A stretch of DNA of 64,000 nucleotides, taken from Pseudomonas multiresinivorans. GTDB taxonomy: Bacteria; Pseudomonadota; Gammaproteobacteria; Pseudomonadales; Pseudomonadaceae. The stretch spans positions 2,914,001 to 2,978,000 of the forward strand of contig NZ_CP048833.1 in the NCBI RefSeq assembly GCF_012971725.1, in the 5' to 3' direction. The notes below the pieces were generated by a model. The model was given only the letters and a program-made list of their open reading frames with translations. It did not search any database and was not told the origin of the DNA. Shown one piece after another: positions 32,739 through 42,200 of this stretch (position 1 is the first letter of the stretch; each line of letters begins with the position of its first letter). A program made the translations under genes and the position numbers.

Positions 32739-33537
32739 CTTCTGCCTGCCGGCCTGCGCCCGGCTGCCGTTGCGTTTCTCGACTCAGGGGCTGGAGGCTG
32801 CCGTGGCTGCGTTGCCGGCCAGCGCCTGGGTCACTCATTTCAACACTGCGTACCATACCGGAGGCTGGAGCGGCATCAGCCTGCTCGCCCCGGAGGATTC
32901 GAACCACGCGCTGTCGGCGGGGCAGGGCAGTGGCACGCAGCCGCCCTGCGCGACACGCTGGTACGGCCCGCCCTGGCAGGAGCTGTTGCGGCGCATCGAG
33001 ATGCCTGTGCGTTGCGCCCGCCTGCTGCGCCTGGAAGCGGGTAGCAGCATCCGTGAACACTGCGATCCCGACCTGGGCGACCCCGATGGGGATGTGCGCT
33101 TGCACCTTCCCATTCTCAGTGGACCAGGAGTCGAGTTCCTGCTTGAGGGGCAGGTGGTGCCGATGGCGCCGGGAGAATGCTGGTTCCTCGACCTGGCACG
33201 GCCGCATCGGGTGGAGAATGTCGGCGAACAGGCGCGGGTACACCTGGTGGTCGACGCCCGGCGTAATGACTGGCTGCGCCGGCAGATCACCAGCGGATTA
33301 CAGGATACCCCCGCGTGCCGGCCGGCATGTTCGACCCTGGCGTTCGCCGAATTCCGCCGCCAGCTGGAGCGCCGCGCGGACCTTGCCGCGGCGCTGCGGG
33401 ACCTTCAGGACCCCCGAGACTTCTGCGAGCGCGCAGTGGCCCTCGGAGCCGGGCTCGGGCTGCGCTTTCAGGATGACGATGTCCGTGCGGCCATGCGCCA
33501 AGGGCGTCAGGCCTGGCTGGATCAACGGAGTTACTGA
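32722..33537 (+). CDS. Aspartyl/asparaginyl beta-hydroxylase (AspH-type) protein
   Basis: 271 residues. Fe(II)/2-oxoglutarate site residues: His113-x-Asp115 in REHCDPDLGDP, distal His162 in ARPHRVENVGE and Arg180 in HLVVDAR for 2-oxoglutarate. AspH enzymes hydroxylate Asp or Asn side chains in peptides or proteins. The GTG start at 32722 overlaps the M50-HlyD stop by 17 bp, and its stop overlaps the sulfotransferase start. This tight coupling suggests it modifies the cluster's own substrate; that is inference. Confidence 0.85.
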   Translation: MKVASDFCLPACARLPLRFSTQGLEAAVAALPASAWVTHFNTAYHTGGWSGISLLAPEDSNHALSAGQGSGTQPPCATRWYGPPWQELLRRIEMPVRCARLLRLEAGSSIREHCDPDLGDPDGDVRLHLPILSGPGVEFLLEGQVVPMAPGECWFLDLARPHRVENVGEQARVHLVVDARRNDWLRRQITSGLQDTPACRPACSTLAFAEFRRQLERRADLAAALRDLQDPRDFCERAVALGAGLGLRFQDDDVRAAMRQGRQAWLDQRSY

Positions 33538-34499
33538 TGGACGGGTGCGATGACTGGAAAGGCTGGCTGCCGATTCGGGTGTTCGCTGCGGGAGACGACT
33601 GGCGGGTCGACTGGTGCTGGTTCGGCTCCACGCCGTTAAGCGAGCCATTCTTCAGTGACAGTGTGCGCCGGGCACTGCGGTTGCCGTTCAACCAGGCGAT
33701 GCGTCGGGAAAGCTCGCTGGACGCCATGCGTCAATGGCGCGAAGCAAGTCCCGGTGTGGCGCCGAGCCTGTTCATCCATCATGCCTCGCGATGCGGCTCG
33801 ACCCTGCTGGCGCAACTGCTTGCCAGCGACGAGAAGAACATCGTCGTCTCCGAGGCTCCGGCGTTGGACACGCTGCTGCGCGCTGGGCTGCAGGCTCCGG
33901 AGCTTGCAGCCGAAGCGGGCGAGGGCGTGCGTGGGTTGCTCAGCGCCTATGGTCAGCGGCGCCTCGGCACGGAGCAGGCCCTGGTGGTGAAGCTCGATGC
34001 CTGGAATGTTTTCCAGGCATCGAGCCTGCACCAGCTGTACCCCATGACGCCGAGCCTGTTCGTCTATCGAGATCCGCTGGAAATCGTCGTCTCGCACCTG
34101 CGCCAGCCCGGCATGCACATGGTGCCGGGACTTCTGGGTGCGATCTCTCTGGACTCGTCCGGGGCACTGACTGGAGTCGACAGAATGGCCCGGCACATTG
34201 GGCAGATTCTGCACGGCGGCCTGCGGCTCTGCCGTGAGTCGGGGGCAGTGCCAGTGAACTACAGCGAACTGCCGGGTGCGGCCTGGCATCGGCTGGCGGC
34301 TCTGTTGCGCGTTGAGGCGGGGGACAGGGAGCGCCTGCAGGCGGTGGCAGCCTCGGACGCCAAGCAGCCCGGCATGGCCTTCAGCCCGGACAGCGAGCGC
34401 AAGCGTGCGGCTGCAGACGAGGTGGTGCGAGCGGCGGTGGAACGCTGGGCGAGGGCGCCCTATGTGGCCCTTGAGGCCCTGCGCCTGCAGGAGGCGTAA
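33537..34499 (+). CDS. Sulfotransferase-family protein
   Basis: 320 residues. The PAPS 5'-phosphosulfate loop is HHASRCGSTLLAQLL (about residues 80-95); the 3'-phosphate region is near SLFVYRDPLEIVVSHLRQPG with the conserved YRDP motif. Such enzymes move sulfate from PAPS to a hydroxyl, on sugars, tyrosine or small molecules. It overlaps the AspH stop by one base (TGATG). An N-terminal segment of about 75 residues precedes the fold. No PAPS-synthesis genes are adjacent. Confidence 0.82.
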   Translation: MDGCDDWKGWLPIRVFAAGDDWRVDWCWFGSTPLSEPFFSDSVRRALRLPFNQAMRRESSLDAMRQWREASPGVAPSLFIHHASRCGSTLLAQLLASDEKNIVVSEAPALDTLLRAGLQAPELAAEAGEGVRGLLSAYGQRRLGTEQALVVKLDAWNVFQASSLHQLYPMTPSLFVYRDPLEIVVSHLRQPGMHMVPGLLGAISLDSSGALTGVDRMARHIGQILHGGLRLCRESGAVPVNYSELPGAAWHRLAALLRVEAGDRERLQAVAASDAKQPGMAFSPDSERKRAAADEVVRAAVERWARAPYVALEALRLQEA

Positions 34500-34613
34500 G
34501 GGCGTTGTCGTAGGGGAAATAGTCAGACTGATCGAATTCAGACAATAGTTTGCGAAAAGACTGGTTAGTTGTGTTGGAATCAGGTGGCAACTTGCCTTCA
34601 GCATCAGGTAGTC

Positions 34614-34642
34614 TTGCAGCTAATTGCGTGCGCGATTCAATA
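34614..34642 (+). promoter_or_regulatory. Putative promoter of the GNAT/collar genes
   Basis: TTGCAG (34614-34619) and TCAATA (34637-34642) are 17 bp apart within a 197-bp gap that is visibly A/T-rich for this genome. Would drive GNAT, the DUF6916-like gene and the collar gene. Confidence 0.33.
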
Positions 34643-34696
34643 ACAAAAGGGTGTAGGTGGCTTCCCGGGCTGCCGTATGAAAGGACTCAAAGCACC

Positions 34697-35212
34697 ATGA
34701 CTTCACTCGCGTTGAGGTTTCATCCCGCCGTGGACGCTGACTTGGCGTTCCTGCGCGCCCTCTATGCGAGCACCCGCTCCGCTGAGTTGGCCCAGGTAGC
34801 CTGGGAGCCTGCCACCATCGATGCCTTTCTCACCCAGCAGTTCGACGCCCAGCACCACTACTACCAGGCGCATTTTCCCGACGCCGAGTATCTGGTGATC
34901 AAGGCGGACGCCCAGTCCGTCGGCCGCGTCTACCTCCACTGGGGCGCCACCCAGCTGCAGATCATCGACCTTGCCCTGCTGCCCAGCCATTGCGGCCAGG
35001 GAATCGGTACCCGTGTGCTCGGGCAGTTGCTCGAACGCGCTGATGCACAGGGCCTGAGCGTCGGCTTGCACGTAGAGAACTACAACCCGGCCCTGCGCCT
35101 GTATACCCGCCTGGGGTTCGTCGTGGCCGGCGAAAACGGCGTCTATCTCAAGCTGCGCCGGTTGCCCCGCGCCGTGCCGCAGGCCATCGCGCCTGCCGAC
35201 GTCCTGTCGTGA
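34697..35212 (+). CDS. GNAT-family N-acetyltransferase
   Basis: 171 residues. Acetyl-CoA loop is LLPSHCGQGIGTRVLGQLL (motif A) and the motif-B segment is HVENYNPALRLYTRLGFVV. It opens LRFHPAVDADLAFLRALYAS, a RimI-like start. Transfers acetyl to an amine. It precedes DUF6916-like and tail-collar genes; GNATs commonly accompany collar-domain operons, in my recollection of such loci. It could acetylate one of these proteins. Confidence 0.9.
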   Translation: MTSLALRFHPAVDADLAFLRALYASTRSAELAQVAWEPATIDAFLTQQFDAQHHYYQAHFPDAEYLVIKADAQSVGRVYLHWGATQLQIIDLALLPSHCGQGIGTRVLGQLLERADAQGLSVGLHVENYNPALRLYTRLGFVVAGENGVYLKLRRLPRAVPQAIAPADVLS

Positions 35213-35223
35213 AGGAAAACTCC

Positions 35224-35532
35224 ATGTATCCGATGCCCACCCAGCATGACCTGCAGCAGGCGCAAGGTTCGCGCTTCCAGTTGTGGATTGCCCCGGATCA
35301 GGCCCTGGACGTCGAACTGCTCGAGGTGCTCGTCGGTAATCCGATGAGCTCCGAGTACGAGAGCTTCAGCGCCGCTTTCGCCCTGCCCGAGCAGTGGGAC
35401 CTGCCCCAGGCGCTGTACCGCCTGTCCCCACCTGGCGAGGAGGGCTGGCTGCTGCTGTTGACCCCGGTGCAGCCTGCTGCCGATCGCCGCGCGGTGCTCC
35501 AGGCGGTCTTCCATACCCGCAAGGCGGAGTAG
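35224..35532 (+). CDS. DUF6916-like small protein
   Basis: 102 residues from the ATG at 35224 (GAAGGAAA upstream); an in-frame GTG at 35209 would overlap the GNAT stop. Pattern FQLWIAPDQALDVELLEVLV, then ESFSAAFALP, ALYRLSP and GWLLLLTPVQP, ending in AVLQAVFH, fits the small beta-rich DUF6916 family that accompanies tail-collar proteins. No signal peptide. May be a chaperone or structural partner of the collar protein (inference). Confidence 0.68.
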   Translation: MYPMPTQHDLQQAQGSRFQLWIAPDQALDVELLEVLVGNPMSSEYESFSAAFALPEQWDLPQALYRLSPPGEEGWLLLLTPVQPAADRRAVLQAVFHTRKAE

Positions 35533-35599
35533 CGACCCATTCCGGCGGCTGTGAGCCTGGCCGTCATTTCCAGCGATTGGTACCAAGGAGAGGCAATAC

Positions 35600-36208
35600 G
35601 TGGACCCCTTTATCGGTGAGATCAAGATGTTCGGTGGCAACTTCGCACCGCGTGGCTACGCATTCTGCCAGGGACAGCTCATGTCGATCGCGCAGAACTC
35701 AGCATTGTTCTCGCTGCTGGGCACGACGTACGGCGGCGATGGTCAGGTCACGTTCGGCCTGCCCGACATGCGCGGCCGCAGCCCCGTCGGCCAGGGGCTA
35801 GCCCCCGGTCTCGGGCCGATCAACCTGGGCCAGGTCGGTGGTGTCGAGAACACCACGCTGACTACCAACCAGATGCCGCAGCATTCGCACACCGTGACAT
35901 TCGGTTCGCCGCTGACCGCCACTGGCCAGGCCGCGATCCCGGCTGCGTCGGCCAGCACGGCGACCCAGGCAGCTCCGGGCGCGACCACCGTACTCGGGCC
36001 GATCGCCGCAGGCGGCCGCCCGGGCACGCTGTACTCCACCACGGCGGCGGATACTACCCTGCAGCCCTTCACCATCACCTGCAGCGGTAACGTACCGAAC
36101 GGGACTGCCAGCATTGCTGGCGGTAGCCAGCCTTTCTCTGTGCGCAACCCCTACCTGGGCATCAATTTCATCATTGCGTTGGAAGGGGTCTTCCCGTCGC
36201 GCAACTGA
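35600..36208 (+). CDS. Phage tail-collar domain protein (MdpB-like)
   Basis: 202 residues. Opens FIGEIKMFGGNFAPRGYAFC, followed by LMSIAQNSALFSLLGTTYGG and VTFGLPDMRGRSPVGQG, the hallmark of the microcystin-dependent-protein/tail-collar family. C-terminal half is Ala/Thr/Gly-rich and ends in the typical RNPYLGINFIIALEGVFPSR. The GTG at 35600 has AAGGAGAGG upstream. No other phage structural genes are present, so this is a cellular collar-domain protein, possibly surface-located or an export partner of the adhesin that follows 80 bp later. Confidence 0.9.
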   Translation: MDPFIGEIKMFGGNFAPRGYAFCQGQLMSIAQNSALFSLLGTTYGGDGQVTFGLPDMRGRSPVGQGLAPGLGPINLGQVGGVENTTLTTNQMPQHSHTVTFGSPLTATGQAAIPAASASTATQAAPGATTVLGPIAAGGRPGTLYSTTAADTTLQPFTITCSGNVPNGTASIAGGSQPFSVRNPYLGINFIIALEGVFPSRN

Positions 36209-36288
36209 TCGCTCGTTTTCGACCGTAAAAGCAGTAAACAGTGGAGCGGGGCGCACCCGCTCCCGACCAAGAGCAGTGGAGGTGGGTC

Positions 36289-39200
36289 ATGTGGTGGAAC
36301 AAGGCGAAGCGTGCAGTACCGGTCAAGGCACCGGTGAAGCCGGCCCTGGCAATGGCGCTGGAACCGCGCATGCTATTCGACGGTGCCGTGGCCGCCACCA
36401 TGGCCGAGGCCGCTGATGCCAAACCGACCGCCGACACCGCCGCGAAGGACGCCCAGGCGCATCCGGCTCAGGACAACAGCGCCCACGACGCGAGCAAGGA
36501 CACACTCTCCACCGTCCCCGCCGGCACTTCCGACCACCGCCAGGAAGTGGTGTTCGTCGACGCCAGCGTGAAGGGTTACCAGCAACTGGTGGCCGGCCTC
36601 AAGCCGGGTACTGAAGTGGTGGTGCTCGATGCGAACAAGGACGGCCTGCAGCAGATCGCCGATTACCTCCAGGGCCGCTCCGGTATCGATGCGGTCCATA
36701 TTCTCAGCCACGGCGACGTGGGCAAGGTCCAACTGGGCAATACCTGGCTGGATGGCTCGAGCATCGCCCTGCGCAGTGACCTGCTGACCAGCATCGGCCA
36801 GGCACTGGACAAGAACGGCGACATCCTCCTGTACGGCTGCCAGGTGGGCGCCGACGGCGCGGGCCGCTCCTTCGTCGACCAGTTGGCCGATGCCACCGGC
36901 GCCGACGTCGCCGCCTCCAACGACATGACCGGCGCCACTGCGCTGGGCGGCAACTGGGTACTGGAAGTCAGCCACGGCGCCGTCGAGGCGGCGGCGCTCG
37001 ACGTGGGCGACTTCCGCGGCCTGCTGGTGAGCTTCAATGACGACTTCAGCACCAACACCGGGCAAACCGCTTCCTTTACCCGAGTACTGGGCGGCGTCAG
37101 CTACACCTATACCTTCACCAGTGCGGGGGACGGCGGCGACACAGCCTGGGAAAACCTCTATGGGGAGGGCAACAGCGCGTCGATCAACCTGCTGTCCGCC
37201 AGCCCAAACACCGGAACCACCGAGGTGTTTACCATTGTTCGCACCGATGGTGCCGATTTCACCTTCACCAGCATCTACCTGAATAACGGCGCCGGCGAGA
37301 CCGTCACTGTCGCGGGGTACCGCGATGGTGTACTCGTCGGGACGGCGCAGACCGTCTTGATGGGGCAGCAGAGGACTCTGAGCTTCGGTGGCATCCGCGT
37401 CGACGAAGTGCGCATCAGTGGCAGCGATTTCTTCAACACCAACATCGACAGTTTTGCCGGCGACCCTGTTCCGCCGAGCACTGCCCCGACGGTGACCGCT
37501 ACCGCCAGCAACCCCAGCTTCACCGAAAACGGCGCCGCCGTGGACCTGTTCAGTGGCGTGGTCGCCGCGAGCAACGATGCCGGCGAGACCTTCACCGGAA
37601 TGACGCTGCGGGTGACCAACGTCAGCAATGGTGCCAGCGAGTTCCTGAACATCGGTGGCGTCGACATCGCGTTGAGCAACGGCAGCAGCGGCACAATTGC
37701 CGGCATCGGCAGCTATAGCGTGAGCCTTTCCGGTGGTACGGCACTGATCACCCTGAGCAGCCTGTCGCGCGATAACACGCAGATGGCGCAGCTGATCGAC
37801 GGCATCACCTACCGCAACAGCAGCGATAACCCGGGCAGCGCCACCCGTGCCGTCACCGTCGTGACGGTGACGGACAGCGGGCCGAACAACAACAGCGCTT
37901 CGCCGAACCTCACCTCGAGCGTTGCCGTCAGCCCGGTGAATGATGCACCGACGCTGAATCCCGCAAACAATTCGGTGGGTTACACCGAGGGTGGCAGCGC
38001 TGCTGTGCTGGTGGGCAGCCTGGTGCTGGCCGATGCCGACAGCACGACCTTCCAGGGAGCCACGGTCATCATCAGCGATTTCCGCTCGGGTGATGTGCTG
38101 TCGGTGAGCGTTTCCGGTGGCTTCTCGGCGACCTACAACGGCACGACCGGTGTGATGCAGATCAGCGGCAGCGGCTCGCTGGCCTCGTTGCAGGCCGTGC
38201 TGCGTTCGGTGAGCTATTCGTCTTCTTCGGACGACCCCACCTTCGGCGGTACCGACATTACTCGCCAGGTCAACTTCACCGTGACCGACGCCGAGGGCGG
38301 CACTTCCAACCTGGCCACTGCGCAGGTAACGGTGACCGCCGTGAACGACGCTCCGACATTGTCCGGTGGACCCTACGCGTGGGCCGGCACCAGCGAAGAC
38401 GCCACGTCGAGCGCGGTCAGCGTGTCCTCGCTATTGTCCGGCGTGAGCTACGCCGATGGCGATGGCCCGAACAGCGGCATTGCCATCATCGCCAGCACCG
38501 GCAGTGGCGACTGGCAATACTCCACCGATGGGGTGACTTGGACCCAGGTGGGCAGCGTCAGCGGCACCAGCGCCCTGATGCTGTCGGCCACCACCCAGTT
38601 GCGCTACGTGCCCAACGGGCAGAATGGCGAGACGGCGGCGCTGTCGTTCCGTGCCTGGGACGGGAGTGTCGGCATCGCTTCCACTAACGGTGTGCGCAGC
38701 ACGAGCGACACCAGCACCAATGGCGGCAGTACCGCGTTCTCCAGCGGCACGGCTCAGGCGATGCTTATCGTCAGCAGCGAAAACGATGCGCCCGTGTTGA
38801 CGCCGACGGCGCCCACACTCACTGGGCTGACCGATTCCGACATCGACAACGTCGGCCAGGCTGTCTCCAGCTTCCTCGGCAGTGTCAGCGACGTCGACAA
38901 CGGGGCACTGACGGGCATTGCCATCACCGGCCTGAACGCCGGTAACGGCACCTGGCAATACAGCGTGAATGGCGGTGCCAGCTGGCAGAACGTCGGAGTG
39001 GTCTCCCTCAATTCGGCGCTGCTGCTGCGCAGCATCGACCGCGTGCGCTTCGTGCCGGACGGCATCAATGGCACCAGCGCAAGCATCACCTACAGAGCCT
39101 GGGACCAGACTGACATCACAGCCGGCCTGCAAGGCACCAAGGCCAATGCAACCGGCGCAGGTGGCGGCTCGCCGTACTCCATTGGCAGCGACACGGCATC

Positions 39201-42200
39201 CATCACCGTTACAGCGATCAACGATGCGCCGCTGATCACCGCCAGCGGTGGCAGCGCCGCGTTCGTCGAAGGCGCTGACGTCGCTTCGACTCCGGTGGTG
39301 ATCGACAGCGGCCTCACGGTGACCGACGCCGACTCGCCTTTGCTGCAGGGCGCCAGGGTGCAGATCGCCGGCAATTTCCAGATGGGTGAGGATGCGCTCG
39401 GTTTCACCAGCAATCCGGCTACCATGGGCGACATTGTCGGCGTCTATGACAGCACCACCGGCACCATGATCCTGAGTTCCGCCGCCGGCGCCACCGCCGC
39501 GCAATGGCAGGCGGCGCTGCGCTCGGTGACCTACCGCAACAGCTCGGACACCCCGAACACCTCCACCCGCAGCGTCAGCTTCAGCGTGCATGATGGCCAG
39601 CTCGAGAGTGCCGTGGCCACGCGCACGGTGACCGTGACTGCCGCCAACGACGCCCCGCAGCTCAGCCTGCCGGGTGTAATCAACCTCCTTGAAGATTCCT
39701 CCCACAGCATTACCGGCATAACCATCTCCGACGTCGATGCGGGCTTGGGCAGCGTTCGGGTCACTTTCACGCTCCCTGCCGGCAGCGGCACCCTGAGTGT
39801 GGCGGTCAGCGGTACGATCGCAGTTGGCACGGCGCAGAACAGCGTGATCCTCACCGGTCGGGTCGACGACATCAACGCTTACCTTGCCGGGAATAACCTG
39901 ACCTATACGCCGCAGATGAACTACTACGGTAACGTCACCCTTGAGGTCAGCGTGACTGACCTGGGTAACAGCGGTGGCCCAGCGCAGACCAGCAGCGGCA
40001 GCCTGACGCTGCAAATCGAAGGGGTGAACGATACGCCGAGCACCCCCGTGGTGCCGTCCTCCCCAGTGAGCGGCAGCGAGGACGTACCCCTGGTGCTGAC
40101 CGGCATCAGCTTCGCCGATGTCGACGCGGGTTCAGGTCTGGTCCAGGCAACTTTCAGTGTACCTGCCGGCAACGGCACCTTCAGTGCGCTGGCGGCAGCC
40201 GGCGTGACGCTGACGGGCTCGGGCACCAACTCGCTCGTGCTCAGTGGCACTCTGGCCGATATCAACGCTTTCGTCGCCAGCGGCTCGCTAAGCTACCTTT
40301 CGGCAGCCAATGCATCGGGCACTGTCAGCGTGACGGTCAGCCTCGACGATCGCGGCAATACCGGTACGGGCGGCAACAAGATTGCTACGACCACCTTCAA
40401 CCTGGCCATCAGCCCGGTGAACGACGCCCCGGTGAACAGCGTGCCGGGTTCCCAGACCGTCCTTCAGGACCGCCCGCTGGTGTTCAGTACCGGCCTGGGC
40501 AATCGCATTGCGATCAGCGACGTGGACGTTGGCGCCAGCGATGCGATACAGGTGACCCTGACGGCGAACAACGGGACTGTCTCCCTGGCTGGCCTGGGCG
40601 GCCTGACGTTCCTTGCCGGCAGTGGAACGGGTGACGGCACGATGACCTTCGTCGGCAGCCTGGCCGACGTCAATGCTGCGCTCGAAGGGCTGATCTTCCA
40701 GCCGAACCCCGGCTATCACGGCAGCGCGTCGCTGCAGATCGTCAGCAGCGACCAGGGCGCAAGCGGTACCGGCGGGGTGCAGAGCGACACCGACTTCATC
40801 CTGATCACGGTAGATCAGCCCAACCCGCGAATCGTCAGTGTCAGTGCCGGCAACCCGGATGGCACCTACAAGGCGGGCGACCTGATTCTGGTTCATGTCC
40901 AGTTCGACCGCTCGGTCTACGTCAACCTCAGTGGCGGACTCCCCAGCCTGTTGCTGGAAACCGGCGCGCTCGATCGCAACGCGATCTATGTGAGCGGCTC
41001 GGGCAGCAACATTCTGACGTTCCAGTACCTTGTGCATGTTGGCGACATCAGCCCCGATCTCGATTTCCAGAGCACCTCTGCGCTGCAACTCAACGGAGCG
41101 GTGCTGGCCAATGCCCAGAACGATCAGGCAATCCTGACGCTACCGACCAAGGGCGGCGCGGACTCGCTCGCTGGCCGCAGCGATATCGTGATCGATGGTG
41201 TGCCGCCGACGATCATCAGTGTCAGCGTGCCGCCTGATGGCAGTTATGTGGCGGGGCAGAACCTCGATTTCACGGTGAACTTCAACGAGAACGTCGTCGT
41301 CGACACCAGCGGCGGCACGCCGCGCATCGCCGTGACTCTCGATACTGGCGGCACCGTCTTCGCCCAGTACCTCAGCGGCAGCGGCAGCAGCGCGCTGGTG
41401 TTCCGCCTGGTGGTGGGCAATGGTCAACTCGATACCAACGGCATCAGCCTTGGCTCGTCCATCCAGGCCAATGGCGGCACGCTGCGCGACTCTGCCGGCA
41501 ACCACATCAACACTGGGCTGAACAGCGTGGCGAGTACCTCCGGCGTGCTGGTCGATGCCGTGGTGCCCACGGTCGGCAGCGTCAGCGTGCCGGTCGGTGT
41601 TCCCTACAACGCCGGCGATACCCTGACCTTCGTGGTCAACACCAGCGAAGCGGTGCTGGTCAATGGTGCCCCGAAGCTGGTCCTGGACATCGGCGGCCGC
41701 ACGGTGTTCGCCGACTTCGTCGCCGGCTCCGGCAGCTCGACCCTGGTGTTCCAGTACACCGTGCAGGCCGGTGACAACGACGCCGACGGCATCAGCGTGA
41801 GCGGTCTTTCCGCCAACGGCGCCACCCTGCGCGATGCCGCCGGCAACGGCATGAGCCTGACACTGAACAACGTCGGCTCCACCAGCGCTGTCATCGTCGA
41901 CACCGTGACGCCGACGCCCAGCGCCATCGTCACTCTCGACCCGTCGCCGACCAATGCCGGCAGCGTGCGCTACACCGTGACCTTCAGCGAGAACGTCAGC
42001 GGCGTGGACCTGGGCGACTTCGCCCTGGTCGGCACTGGCACCGCCGCAGGCAGCCTGAGCGGTCTGCAGCAGATCGATGGGCGCACTTACCAGATCACCG
42101 TCAGCGGCGTATTGGGGACCGGTACCCTGGGCTTGAACCTCAATGGCAGCGCAACCGGCATTGTCGACGCGGCGGGCAACCCCCTCAGCGGTGGCCTGGT

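Noticed and set aside
33537..34499. P-loop-like HHASRCGSTLL as the missing ATPase of the export cluster
   Set aside because: It is the phosphosulfate loop of a sulfotransferase; no Walker B or ABC signature follows.
35600..36208. Tail-collar gene as sign of a prophage
   Set aside because: No capsid, terminase, tail or integrase genes nearby; MdpB-like proteins are common cellular genes.
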